Shown in pieces: positions 25,718-35,059 of a stretch of DNA of 64,000 bases. The notes beneath the pieces were generated by a model that worked only from the letters and a program-made list of their open reading frames with translations, made no database searches and was not told where the DNA came from. Within the stretch, counting starts at the first letter, position 1. The number at the start of each line of letters is the position of its first letter. The stretch comes from an uncultured Brachyspira sp. (GTDB taxonomy: Bacteria; Spirochaetota; Brachyspiria; Brachyspirales; Brachyspiraceae). The position numbers were made by a program, and so were the translations under genes. The DNA lies in NCBI RefSeq assembly GCF_910588665.1, contig NZ_CAJUPR010000005.1:89679-153678 (forward strand), in the 5' to 3' direction.

Positions 25718-26353
25718 TTACTGCCCTTCTTTATCTTTTACTAAATATATCATAGGCACGCTTATTATAGTAACGGCGTATTTAACAAAGAAATTAAAAA
25801 TAAATATTCCAATCAAAGCATCAAAAGGCAAAGTTCCCCAAAAAGCTATAGCAACAAATAAAAAGTTATCAACAGGTATACTGAAAACATTGCTTATCAA
25901 TACTCTGAGCCATTGATATTTATAAGTAACTTTAGCAACAAATAAATGATATATTTCAGTATCAACCAGCTCGGATAATGAAGAACCTATTATAGAAGCT
26001 AATGTTATTCTAAGAACGGGACTTAAAGTTAACTTAAAAGCCTCGTTAAACTCCCAGCCTGCATCTGCAGGAATCTGAGATATTATATAAAAATATATAG
26101 GCGAGAATATATTTATAACAGCGGAAACTAATATAAGCTTCTGAGTATTTTTTTTACCTATAGTTTTATGAGCCATATCTCTTATAGTAAAAGCAAGAGG
26201 ATAAAGAAAAGTACCTCCATCAACAGCAAGACTCAGAATATTAGCTATTTTTACGCTTGCTATATTTGATATCATTTGACAGGCTATATAAGAACAAATA
26301 ATGAGTATAGTAATAAATGAAATTTCATATTCTTTTTCTCTGATATTATGCAT
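25718..26353 (-). CDS. yhhQ: Queuosine precursor transporter (YhhQ/VUT family)
   Basis: The 211-residue membrane protein has about six helices and the family signature DGGTFLYPLAFTIRDMAHKTIGKK. YhhQ proteins import queuosine precursors for tRNA modification. Members end in a short basic tail as here. The 157 bases between this stop and the 25560 start hold no gene. No preQ1-type riboswitch could be built upstream. Confidence 0.85.
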   Translation of the reverse strand: MHNIREKEYEISFITILIICSYIACQMISNIASVKIANILSLAVDGGTFLYPLAFTIRDMAHKTIGKKNTQKLILVSAVINIFSPIYFYIISQIPADAGWEFNEAFKLTLSPVLRITLASIIGSSLSELVDTEIYHLFVAKVTYKYQWLRVLISNVFSIPVDNFLFVAIAFWGTLPFDALIGIFIFNFFVKYAVTIISVPMIYLVKDKEGQ

Positions 26354-26512
26354 ATTTTTTTAATCCGTTAGCGTATAAGATAGTGTATAATACATTAAAA
26401 GAGCGTTTTAGTCTATAGTTTTTTAACTTAAAAAAATAAAAAAATAATATGATATTATAGAAATTTTATTATATTTATTATGTAATTATCATAATAAAAA
26501 GGCTATATAAAA

Positions 26513-27814
26513 ATGATTTATATTGTATCTGCAGTATTAATAACTGCTATTTTTTTAATATTTGTAATAAAAAAACTTATAAATAAAAAAAATAAATTAT
26601 ATAAAACATCAAAAGAAGAAATAGAGGAATTAAAAAGAAAAACAGAGGAAAACAGAGATGATTATGCATCCGTTTACAGACTTGCAGAAATAGAAGAGAA
26701 AATCGGAGAAACTGAATCTGCATTAAAAAGATATGAACAGCTTTTAAAAGCTTCATTTTTTAAAGAAAAAGAAGAAGAGCTTAAAATATGCATGAAGCTT
26801 GAAAAAAAATATGAAGATGAAAAAAAATATGAAGAAGGTTTTAAATACACTTTAAAAATATGCAAATTAAATTCAAATGACATGTATTATAATATAAAGG
26901 CTGGAAGCATTTTAGGAAAAGAAGGATACTATATATTGGCATGCGATTATTTTAATAAAGCTCTTTTAAATAAAAATGAATTTGACACAGAAGACATAAA
27001 AACTGCGGCATTTTGTTTTTTTAATAATAAAAATTATAAAAAGTCAATTGTATTTTTAGAGGAACTCCATAACAGACTCAATAAAGATAAAAACGAAAAT
27101 CCTAAATTATATGATGAATTAAATTATTTAAACAAAAGCTTAATATCGATGTATATTCTATCCGATGAGTTAAAAATCGCAGAAAGCTTTACTGAGAAAA
27201 TAATATCTGAAAAAAATATCGATGACAGCATAAAATTAAATATAGACAGAATATATATGCATATTTTATATAAATTATCTGAAAAGGGAAAGTTCAAAGA
27301 AGTATATGATAGTTTTTATGCAAAATATAATATAAAGAATTTTGATAAAAAAGTACCGAATTTAATATTAGATTATTGTTTTTATTCATATTTCTTAAAA
27401 GATACGGAATTATCAATAAAATTATTTGAATATATAAACAGTCTCAATATAGAAGAGTTTTCTATTTATAATTTTGAAAGTATATTGAAATATTTATCCG
27501 ATATAAATAAAGCTACTTTGCATCTTAATAAGCTTAGAAATATAATGAAGTTAGAAAATGTAAAAAATGATAATTATGAAAAATATGTTGAAACGGAGAA
27601 TATAGAAAATTGGGAGAGATCCGTTGATTTATGGGAAAGTTCTTTTATTAATATAGATTATCTTACATCTTTAATAGAAATAAAAAAAACTATGGATGTT
27701 GAAAAAATTTTAGACGAACTTAAAATTGAGCAAAATAATAATTCCAAAGATATGAGTCTTAAAATTGTTCAAAAAGTAGATAAAATTTACAATATGAATA
27801 TTATAGGATTTTAA
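26513..27814 (+). CDS. Membrane-anchored TPR-like protein, frame-shifted from an Mrr-like tail
   Basis: The 433-residue product has an N-terminal membrane helix (IVSAVLITAIFLIFVIKKL) and then helical repeats. The clearest TPR-like unit spans about residues 45-110 (AEIEEKIGETESALKRYEQL, LKKYEDEKKYEEGFKYTLKI). It ends with a TAA at 27812. Dropping one T from the TTTT run at 27809-27812 keeps the frame open through FKKLCKNIIRTKLSYSIIQEY and into the Mrr-nuclease-like frame that ends at 28184. I read the two as one ancestral gene. Whether this is a broken gene, a sequencing indel or programmed slippage cannot be decided here. Confidence 0.7.
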   Translation: MIYIVSAVLITAIFLIFVIKKLINKKNKLYKTSKEEIEELKRKTEENRDDYASVYRLAEIEEKIGETESALKRYEQLLKASFFKEKEEELKICMKLEKKYEDEKKYEEGFKYTLKICKLNSNDMYYNIKAGSILGKEGYYILACDYFNKALLNKNEFDTEDIKTAAFCFFNNKNYKKSIVFLEELHNRLNKDKNENPKLYDELNYLNKSLISMYILSDELKIAESFTEKIISEKNIDDSIKLNIDRIYMHILYKLSEKGKFKEVYDSFYAKYNIKNFDKKVPNLILDYCFYSYFLKDTELSIKLFEYINSLNIEEFSIYNFESILKYLSDINKATLHLNKLRNIMKLENVKNDNYEKYVETENIENWERSVDLWESSFINIDYLTSLIEIKKTMDVEKILDELKIEQNNNSKDMSLKIVQKVDKIYNMNIIGF

Positions 27815-27872
27815 AAAATTATGCAAAAATATTATAAGAACAAAACTATCATATTCTATAATTCAGGAATAC

Positions 27873-28184
27873 ATGGATAAGGCAGACGGCAATGATTACG
27901 GAGACGAAGTTAATTATCTTACTTATCATAATAAAGCGAGTAAAAAAGATATTACTCTAATATCTTTTAAAAGATGGAAAAAAATAGAGGCGGGAGAATT
28001 GATTATAAGAGATTTTTTAATGATGGTTTCAGAATCGGGAGCCAAAAACGGTATTTTAATACTTCCTGTGCAATTAAGCAGCAGCGCTAAAAGCTACGCT
28101 TCTCATAATAATAAAGTTACAGTTTATTCCAGAAATCAATTTAATAATCTGCTTAAAGATGAAAAAAATATAAATAAGCTTTAA
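27873..28184 (+). pseudogene. Mrr-type nuclease-like C-terminal domain, split from the TPR gene
   Basis: The 103-residue frame contains an Mrr-like nuclease core: GNDYGDEVNY, DITLISFKRWKKIEAGELII and the downstream SGAKNGILILPVQLSS, followed by YSRNQFNNLL. ISFKRW matches the VQCKRW catalytic strand of Mrr. It has no ribosome site before its ATG. The frame continues upstream open to the joint at 27810, so the domain starts there (about 27810). It may be an inactive remnant or part of a functional fused protein. Restriction-type or other DNA-linked roles are inference only. Confidence 0.55.
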
Positions 28185-28315
28185 AGCTTTTTTAAGTTTA
28201 TACATTCTTTAAGTTTTTTAAATCATATATTAATATATTTCAGATTTGAACATATTTAGTTGATATTTAGTATAAATAAAGTATAATACATAAAAATATA
28301 TGAGGAGATAAAATT

Positions 28316-28720
28316 ATGAAAAAAGGTACTGTAAGAAATATTCCGATTTTAATATTGCTCTCTATAATTACCTGCGGTATTTATTATATTTATTGGATTT
28401 ATAAAACTACAGATGAGATTAAAAACTTTATGGAAATGGAAGATATAAATCCGAGTTTGGAATTAATATTAAGCATCATAACATGCGGCGTATATACTTT
28501 TTATTGGTATTATAAATTCGGCAAAATATTATATTTAGAAATGACTAAAAAAGCGGGAATGGATTCAAAAGAAGACAGCACTACATTACTTGTAATATTA
28601 AATTTATTTATGTATATAATACCTGCAGCAATATTTCAGGATAAATTAAACAGTATATGGAACAGTATAGATGATGAAAATACTAAAAATATAGATATAT
28701 ATCCAAACCGTGATATTTGA
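28316..28720 (+). CDS. DUF4234-type small membrane protein
   Basis: The 134-residue protein has two hydrophobic segments of the repeated pattern ITCGIYYIYWIYK and ITCGVYTFYWYYK, plus a third helix (LLVILNLFMYIIPAAIF). This fits DUF4234. Function is unknown. Ribosome site AGGAGA precedes the ATG. A perfect terminator follows at 28768-28797. Confidence 0.75.
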   Translation: MKKGTVRNIPILILLSIITCGIYYIYWIYKTTDEIKNFMEMEDINPSLELILSIITCGVYTFYWYYKFGKILYLEMTKKAGMDSKEDSTTLLVILNLFMYIIPAAIFQDKLNSIWNSIDDENTKNIDIYPNRDI

Positions 28721-28767
28721 TATTAATACAGCCAATAATAAATAATTGATTTTATAATTTACATAAA

Positions 28768-28797
28768 AAGCCTGCTTTTTACAGCAGGTTTTTTTTA
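28768..28797 (+). terminator. Terminator after the DUF4234 gene
   Basis: AAGCCTGCT/AGCAGGTTT-type stem (core CCTGC/GCAGG) with a short loop, followed by eight T residues. Confidence 0.9.
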
Positions 28798-28912
28798 TTT
28801 ATGAGTTATGATTTTACATATAAAAATTATGTATTAAATTTTTCATATCTTTTAATTAATTTTCCGATATTAATTATATATATTATAATTTTACAAAGGA
28901 TATTAAATCACT

Positions 28913-30076
28913 ATGAAAAAATATTTAATATTGTTTATATTTAATATATTTGTTTTAAATGCAAAAGATTTCAGCAATTTAAATGAAATTTTACAAACTC
29001 CTGTAAGCTATAATATTTATAAAAGCAGAAACATTCAAAAAGATTTTAATGCCGTAAGATATATAAATAATAATTATTCTAAAGAAATAATAAAAGCAAA
29101 AAATATATACAGCACATCAAAAATAGATATTTACTTGGAAAATAATCTTGAAATAAATGACAGGGATTTGCAAATAATTTTATTAGAAACTTCAAAAATA
29201 TATGACATAGAAGAATATCTATACGGCAGATTAAAAGGCAGATTAACATTATTAATAATGGATATTAACGGAGGATATACAGGAGATAAACCTTATATGC
29301 AGGGATATTCCATATTAGACGGTCTTGATGAGATAAAAAATGATGATAAAAATATAATATTTTTAGATTATATAAACGGCTGGGAGAATATAGAATCGGT
29401 CGTAAATACAATAGCCCATGAACTTCATCATGTCATATATTACGGGAGTATGGAAAATAAAAGCGTAAATGAATTTGATATATGGGTTGATGAAGCCTTA
29501 TCCGAAGCCGCAGTTATTGCCTACAGAGGAAAATTACCTGACAGCAGACTTAATTATTATAATACGGATTCTATGCATTTAATAACTAAAGGCAATTATT
29601 TTATTAATTGGAATCAGGGATATACCGTTCATAAATATGCAACGGTTTCTCTTTTTATGTATTGGCTCGGACTGCATTCAAAAAACGGTTTTGAAATATA
29701 TAAAGATATAGCAAATGCTCCTAAAGAATATAAAGGTACTTATAAAGCCGTACTTTATGCCGCAAATAAGAATATTAAGCAGTTTAAAGACTGGAGCGAG
29801 CTGTATGCCTATTGGCTTGAAGCTAATTACAGAAATGATGCAAAAGGGCTTTACGGATATAAAGGATATATAGAAACAAAACCGAAAATTATAACCCATC
29901 AATATAATTGTACTATGGCTCCGGGTTCGGCTATTTATGTTAAAGGAGACTTTATATCTGATGATACTCTCTTAAGATATGTTGAGCTTGGAGATAATAT
30001 TTATATAGTTTATAATCCTGATGTAAATACTAAAGGAAAAGACAGGTATTTAATAGTAAATTCATATTTTTATTGA
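28913..30076 (+). CDS. Secreted zinc metallopeptidase, M30 (hyicolysin)-like
   Basis: The 387-residue protein has a signal peptide (residues 1-17) and a gluzincin-type motif NTIAHELHHVIYYG (His169, Glu170, His173). A downstream Glu in WVDEALSEAA (Glu194) could be the third zinc ligand. Spacing and the acidic WVDEALSE helix resemble M30 peptidases. The C-terminal 80 residues (FKDWSELYAYWLEANYRNDA) are the usual fold continuation. The target is unknown. It is flanked by gene-free AT-rich stretches on both sides. Confidence 0.7.
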   Translation: MKKYLILFIFNIFVLNAKDFSNLNEILQTPVSYNIYKSRNIQKDFNAVRYINNNYSKEIIKAKNIYSTSKIDIYLENNLEINDRDLQIILLETSKIYDIEEYLYGRLKGRLTLLIMDINGGYTGDKPYMQGYSILDGLDEIKNDDKNIIFLDYINGWENIESVVNTIAHELHHVIYYGSMENKSVNEFDIWVDEALSEAAVIAYRGKLPDSRLNYYNTDSMHLITKGNYFINWNQGYTVHKYATVSLFMYWLGLHSKNGFEIYKDIANAPKEYKGTYKAVLYAANKNIKQFKDWSELYAYWLEANYRNDAKGLYGYKGYIETKPKIITHQYNCTMAPGSAIYVKGDFISDDTLLRYVELGDNIYIVYNPDVNTKGKDRYLIVNSYFY

Positions 30077-30322
30077 TTTTTATTTTTACTTTTCTGCATG
30101 CAATTATAAATTTTAAATTATTTGCAAAGACATTCAAAGAAAATACTATAATTGATAATAAAAAAATGCAATTACAAAAAATAGTTGATTTAAGCTGAAA
30201 CATATTGAATAAATATATAATTTAATTTACAATGAGTGCTTAAAATCACTAAAAATTAATTATTGTATAAAAAAGGACGGCAGTAATTAAACTTATTATA
30301 TAAATTACTTATATTAATTTTT

Positions 30323-31372
30323 TTAATTATATATCAAACAATATCCTAATAATCCTTTTGATATTATATTTGTATTTACTAAATAATTAATAGAATTTAT
30401 TATATCTTTCTCTGTGAATTTTTCTGACTTTGTTTTTGAAAATTTCCAATTTTTAAAACCATTTATTATATCTTCTTCAGTTGTACAGTTAAAATCTTTT
30501 ATTAATAGCATTATTGTTGATAAACATTCTAATTCGCTATTTTGTTCTATATTATTAACATAGTCAGATGATAATTTTATAGCGTTTTCAATATTATTTA
30601 ATTCATTTTCTATTTTTTTACTTATTATTGTTTTATAAATCTCATCACATAAACTATTATAATGTTTTATATCATAATAAAGCATATACTCATTAATTTT
30701 TTTACTTACAATCTCTATATTATGCGAATACGGACCATATTTATGAGGTTTAAATTTAAAATAATCTTTTCTATAAAAATGATTAAAAAAATAGCAGCTT
30801 TTTTGAAGTCTGATATAAGTTTTATCATTAACATCATAATATTTTAATGAAGACTCTATTTTTGCAACTACATAATTAGATAGTGATAATTTAGGAGCTT
30901 TTTTCGGTTTTAAATTAGTTTGAATATTCACTGAAGGTTCATAAACAATTACTTCAATTTTTTCTGACAAATCATAAAAATATGACTCTATTTCCTTTTT
31001 TACGTCCTCCCAATTAAGTCCTCCATTACCTGAACCTAAAGGAGGAATTGAGATAGAATATATTTGTTTTGACATTATTTTATTAATCAAATCTGATAAC
31101 CCTAATTTAATATATTCCATTTTTGAAGGCAGTCTCCATTTATCTTTTGTAGGAAAATTTGCAATTATTTTGCTGTCTTCTTCAAATAAAAAGACTTTGC
31201 CTATAGCAATCTGCCCTGTTTTACAAGCCTTTATATATGCTTTTTCATTTTCAGGATAAGTTTTTTTAAATTGATAAGCTAAACCCTTACCCATATAACC
31301 TTCGCAATTAACAGTATTAACAATACATTGAGAATCTGTATCTAATATATTACCTGTCTTATATATAATCAT
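30323..31372 (-). CDS. darG: DarG-type macrodomain antitoxin
   Basis: The 349-residue protein has an N-terminal macrodomain of the DarG/ALC1 class: KTGNIL, IVNTVNCEGYMGKGLA (residues 18-32), NFPTKDKWR (Lys76, the probable catalytic lysine of DarG) and PPLGSGNGGLNW (110-120). Its partner DarT ADP-ribosylates thymidine in single-stranded DNA and DarG removes the mark. The C-terminal half (about 170-349) is helical and could bind DarT. The upstream open frame begins at 31423 inside darT; the ATG at 31372 is the proper start, 5 bases after the darT stop. Confidence 0.88.
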   Translation of the reverse strand: MIIYKTGNILDTDSQCIVNTVNCEGYMGKGLAYQFKKTYPENEKAYIKACKTGQIAIGKVFLFEEDSKIIANFPTKDKWRLPSKMEYIKLGLSDLINKIMSKQIYSISIPPLGSGNGGLNWEDVKKEIESYFYDLSEKIEVIVYEPSVNIQTNLKPKKAPKLSLSNYVVAKIESSLKYYDVNDKTYIRLQKSCYFFNHFYRKDYFKFKPHKYGPYSHNIEIVSKKINEYMLYYDIKHYNSLCDEIYKTIISKKIENELNNIENAIKLSSDYVNNIEQNSELECLSTIMLLIKDFNCTTEEDIINGFKNWKFSKTKSEKFTEKDIINSINYLVNTNIISKGLLGYCLIYN

Positions 31373-31376
31373 AATC

Positions 31377-31997
31377 TTAAAACCAACTATCATTAATATC
31401 GACAAAAAAACTATACTCTTCATTATAAGTATATTTATTTTTATCTTTTATAAATCCAAATTTTAATAAAATCTCATCTATTTTATTAAAACTTTCAATA
31501 TCTTTTACAGATACTGATGCAAAACTTCTACAATATATTATTCCTTTATATAAACACTCAGCCATACAGGCATTTTTTATATCTTGATTATTATAATCCC
31601 TATTATCACTGTCTATTATATTCCACTCTATCAATTTAAATCCTTCATCATAATTAAACAAAATATTTTTATAATTAATAAGTTTATTAGATAATGGATG
31701 GCATGGTATTATTTTAAATTCATTTCTTTTAGCAATCTCTCTATCTAAACATATATAAATAAAATCAGTATTTTTATGTTTCTTTTTTACGGCTCCATCA
31801 AATGGAGTTTTAATAAAAAAATGAAATGGTACATAGTCCAATAAACTATATTTATCTCTACCTTTTAATATTTCATTATCTGCAACATCAATATTAGTTT
31901 TAATTTTATTTCTGGGACATAATCCGTTTTTTATTATAGATTCAAAATTATCTAATGCTGTTAAATGATATATAAGTTTTCCATTTTTTGCATTCAT
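31377..31997 (-). CDS. darT: DarT-type ssDNA ADP-ribosyltransferase toxin
   Basis: The 206-residue protein shows DarT landmarks: LIYHLTALDNFESIIKNGL at the N-terminus (NAD-site His11 and helix), DYVPFHFFIKTPFDGAV (residues 54-70), and CMAECLY with candidate catalytic Glu147. It modifies thymidines in single-stranded DNA and blocks replication; some members defend against phage. It is transcribed with darG. Its start codon is 77 bases after the ileS stop, separated by a stem-loop (32011-32042). The ribosome site (AAGG) is weak, which would limit toxin level. Confidence 0.85.
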   Translation of the reverse strand: MNAKNGKLIYHLTALDNFESIIKNGLCPRNKIKTNIDVADNEILKGRDKYSLLDYVPFHFFIKTPFDGAVKKKHKNTDFIYICLDREIAKRNEFKIIPCHPLSNKLINYKNILFNYDEGFKLIEWNIIDSDNRDYNNQDIKNACMAECLYKGIIYCRSFASVSVKDIESFNKIDEILLKFGFIKDKNKYTYNEEYSFFVDINDSWF

Positions 31998-32010
31998 ACA
32001 AGAACCTTAA

Positions 32011-32042
32011 AAATATATCTATTTGAAAAAATAGATATATTT
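32011..32042 (-). terminator. 14-bp stem-loop between ileS and darT (terminator or leader hairpin)
   Basis: Arms AAATATATCTATTT and AAATAGATATATTT are perfectly complementary with a 4-base loop. They are followed on the minus strand by TTTTTAAGG, with the darT ribosome site immediately after. It can terminate ileS transcripts. Because it lies right before the darT start it could also hold down darT translation. Extra Ts on the other strand would make it bidirectional. Confidence 0.65.
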
Positions 32043-32074
32043 TTATTTACATATTATCAAAAAAATTATATATA

Positions 32075-34846
32075 TTACTTTACCGCCTCAGAACATCTTA
32101 TACATAACTCTTTATGTCCGCTGTCAGCTCCTACACTCTCATAATGTCCCCAGCAGCGTACGCATTTTTCATGATTTGCTTTCTGTGTATTAACAAAAGA
32201 AACTGAGCCTTCTATAAATGAATTATCTTTTTCATCAGAAAGCATTACTTTACTTACAATAAATATTTCATTTAAATATTTTTCATATTTAACAAGCAAA
32301 TCTTTTGAAAATGATTCTTTAGGGCATATTGTTATATAAGCTTCTAAAGATTTACCTATAGTATTATTATCTCTAGACCTTTCAAGCGACAATAAAACAT
32401 CATCTCTTATTTTAAGAAGCATAACCCAATCTTTTTCTAATTCCAAATCAATTAAACTGTCATCTGCTTTAGGATATAATTCCAAATGTACGGAAGAAGT
32501 ATTTTCTCCCTTATAGTATCCCCAAACCTCATCAGTTGTAAAAGGAAGAACAGGAGCTATAAGCCTAACTAATACATCTAATATTGCGGCAAGTACAGTC
32601 TGAGCACTTCTTCTTGAAACAGAATCTTTTCTGTCGCAGTATAATCTGTCTTTTATAATATCAAAGTAAGTAGCGGAAAGCTCAACCGCACAGTAATTTA
32701 TAAGTCTTTGATAAAATAAATGAAACTCGTAGCCGTCGCAGGCATTTTCTGCAACTTTTATAAAACTATGAAGTCTTGATAAAGCATATCTGTCAACGGG
32801 AAGCAAATCTTTAATATCAGCTTTATCTTTATTTAAGTCAAAATCGGAAATATTTCCAAGCAGATATCTGAAAGTATTTCTTATTTTTCTATAATTGTCG
32901 GCAATAGCCTTTATCATATTATCACCTACACGTGCATTATGAGTAAAATCTTCGCTTATACACCATAGTCTTAATATATCGGCTCCGTATTTATCAATAA
33001 CTTCCAAAGGCGAAACTACATTACCTGCGCTTTTATGCATAGCTCTTCCATGTTCATCTAAAGTCCAGCCATGCGTAATAAGTTCTTTATACGGCGGAAT
33101 ACCTCTTATAGCCATAGAAGGCCATATTGCAGCTTGAAACCAGCCTCTATATTGATCTCCGCCCTCTAAATATATATCAACAGGAAAAACACCGTCCAAA
33201 TCTTTATTAGTTTTCTGAGATGCAAAAGATGATACGCCAGAATCAAACCAAACATCTAAAATATCCTCTTCTTTGCCGAAATCGCTGCAGCCGCATACAC
33301 ATTCAGTACCCTTAGGAATCAATTCTTCAGCATCTAATTCAAACCAAATATCCATTCCTTTAGTTTTTACTATATCGGCAAAATGCTTTGTAGATTCGGC
33401 GGTTAATAAAGTTTTGCCGCAGCTTTTACAATAGAATGCAGGTATAGGAACACCCCAAGAACGCTGTCTTGACAGGCACCAATCAGGACGGTTTTCAAGC
33501 ATATTTTTCATTCTTTCATGTCCCCAAGCTGGATACCATTTAATATTTTCTAAAGATTTAACTGTTCTCTCATCAACATTATCATGCTTTATATTCATAA
33601 ACCATTGAGAAGTGGCTCTGAATATAAGAGGGTTTTTACATCTCCAGCAAATAGGATAACTATGAGTAACTTTTTCTTTATGAAATAATGAACCGTTATT
33701 TTCAAGCATCTCTACTATTTTTGGATTGGCATCTCTTACTTTTATTCCTTCCATTTCTGAAAAATCGCTTGTATATCTTCCCTCTCTGTCTACAGGACAA
33801 TATATATCAAGCCCATAATTAACCCCAGTTTGATAGTCCTCCATACCATGACCAGGAGCAGTATGAACGACACCTGTACCAGCCGAAGACTCTACATAAT
33901 CTGCAAATACAACTGCGGATTTTTTGCCCTTTATAAAAGGATGAGCTATTTCAAGTTTTTCAATATCATCTATAGATATGTCTATCATATCTCTGCCCTC
34001 CGATTTCATATCCTTTTTGCCAAGCACCGCATCAATTAAAGTTTTAGTCATTATTGCATATCTTCCGTCTATTTCAACAGCGGCATATTCTAAATCTCTA
34101 TTGAAAGCACAAGCCATATTTGAAGGCAATGTCCAAGGTGTAGTAGTCCATATCATAACATCGGTATTGCAGTCCAATTTATCATTGATTTTATTTAATA
34201 CTGGAAATCTTACATAAACACTTGTGGAAGTATGATTATCATCATATTCTATTTCAGCTGCAGCCAATGCAGTTTCACAGTCCATGCACCAGTGAATAGT
34301 TCTCAATCCTTTATATATATATCCCTTCTCCACCAATTGAGCAAATACTTCAACTATTTCAGATTCATATTCAGGCGACATTGTAAGATATGGATTTTCC
34401 CAATCACCCATTACCCCCAGTCTTTTGAACTCTTTTCTCTGAATATCTATATATTTCTGAGCATAAGCACGGCATTTTTTTCTCATTATGAATTTAGAAG
34501 TCTCTTTATATTTATCCCCCAAACTCTCCTGCACCTTTAATTCTATAGGCATGCCATGACAATCCCAGCCCGGAACATAAGGAGAATCAAAACCTTTAGC
34601 TGATTTATATCTTATTATAATATCTTTAATAATTTTATTTAATGATGTTCCGATATGAATGTCTCCGTTCGCATAAGGCGGTCCATCATGTAAAATACAT
34701 TTAGGAGCACCTTTTCTTAATTCTCTAAGCTTTTGATAAAGCTTTTCTTCGTCCCATTTCTTTATTATTTTGGGCTCTTTTTCCTTTAAACCCGCTTTCA
34801 TAGGAAAAGCAGTTTTAGGCAAATTGATAGTAGAACTATAATCCAT
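32075..34846 (-). CDS. ileS: Isoleucine-tRNA ligase
   Basis: The 923-residue class I synthetase carries the HIGH motif as GDIHIGTSLNKII and the KMSKS loop as AMHKSAGNVVSP. GWDCHGMPIEL, FDSGVSSFASQ and HWCMDCETALAAAEIEY are also present, and a C-terminal zinc-like segment (CVRCWGHYESV, CIRCSEAVK) ends it. The C-terminal zinc module indicates the bacterial (mupirocin-sensitive) type rather than the eukaryote-like type. It has no T-box leader visible; an 8-bp palindrome (34889-34907) lies 43 bases upstream. Confidence 0.97.
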   Translation of the reverse strand: MDYSSTINLPKTAFPMKAGLKEKEPKIIKKWDEEKLYQKLRELRKGAPKCILHDGPPYANGDIHIGTSLNKIIKDIIIRYKSAKGFDSPYVPGWDCHGMPIELKVQESLGDKYKETSKFIMRKKCRAYAQKYIDIQRKEFKRLGVMGDWENPYLTMSPEYESEIVEVFAQLVEKGYIYKGLRTIHWCMDCETALAAAEIEYDDNHTSTSVYVRFPVLNKINDKLDCNTDVMIWTTTPWTLPSNMACAFNRDLEYAAVEIDGRYAIMTKTLIDAVLGKKDMKSEGRDMIDISIDDIEKLEIAHPFIKGKKSAVVFADYVESSAGTGVVHTAPGHGMEDYQTGVNYGLDIYCPVDREGRYTSDFSEMEGIKVRDANPKIVEMLENNGSLFHKEKVTHSYPICWRCKNPLIFRATSQWFMNIKHDNVDERTVKSLENIKWYPAWGHERMKNMLENRPDWCLSRQRSWGVPIPAFYCKSCGKTLLTAESTKHFADIVKTKGMDIWFELDAEELIPKGTECVCGCSDFGKEEDILDVWFDSGVSSFASQKTNKDLDGVFPVDIYLEGGDQYRGWFQAAIWPSMAIRGIPPYKELITHGWTLDEHGRAMHKSAGNVVSPLEVIDKYGADILRLWCISEDFTHNARVGDNMIKAIADNYRKIRNTFRYLLGNISDFDLNKDKADIKDLLPVDRYALSRLHSFIKVAENACDGYEFHLFYQRLINYCAVELSATYFDIIKDRLYCDRKDSVSRRSAQTVLAAILDVLVRLIAPVLPFTTDEVWGYYKGENTSSVHLELYPKADDSLIDLELEKDWVMLLKIRDDVLLSLERSRDNNTIGKSLEAYITICPKESFSKDLLVKYEKYLNEIFIVSKVMLSDEKDNSFIEGSVSFVNTQKANHEKCVRCWGHYESVGADSGHKELCIRCSEAVK

Positions 34847-34888
34847 CTTAATTTTGCTCCATTTTTTAATTTTATAAAGATATTCAAT

Positions 34889-34907
34889 TTTATACTATAA
34901 GTATAAA
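34889..34907. promoter_or_regulatory. Palindrome upstream of ileS
   Basis: TTTATACT-ATA-AGTATAAA, an 8-bp inverted repeat, overlaps a plausible TATAAA -10 box for ileS on the minus strand (TTGTAA lies 15 bases before it). It could be an operator or just AT-rich coincidence. Confidence 0.3.
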
Positions 34908-35059
34908 TTTTACAAGTTTTTTATTTTTTATAAAAAGTTTAATTCCATATAAGATTTTTTATATTCATTAAAAAAACAATATTTATATTTTTTCCCGTTT
35001 AATTAATTATTATTTAGTTTATAATATTAATAATAGTTTAATTTTAAGGCAAAGTAAAA

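Noticed and set aside
26354..26512. preQ1 riboswitch upstream of yhhQ
   Set aside because: An AAAAAACTA stretch exists on the minus strand but the required stem-loop and ribosome-site pairing could not be built.
34847..35059. T-box leader for ileS
   Set aside because: No T-box sequence, specifier loop or terminator/antiterminator is present; only a short palindrome was found.
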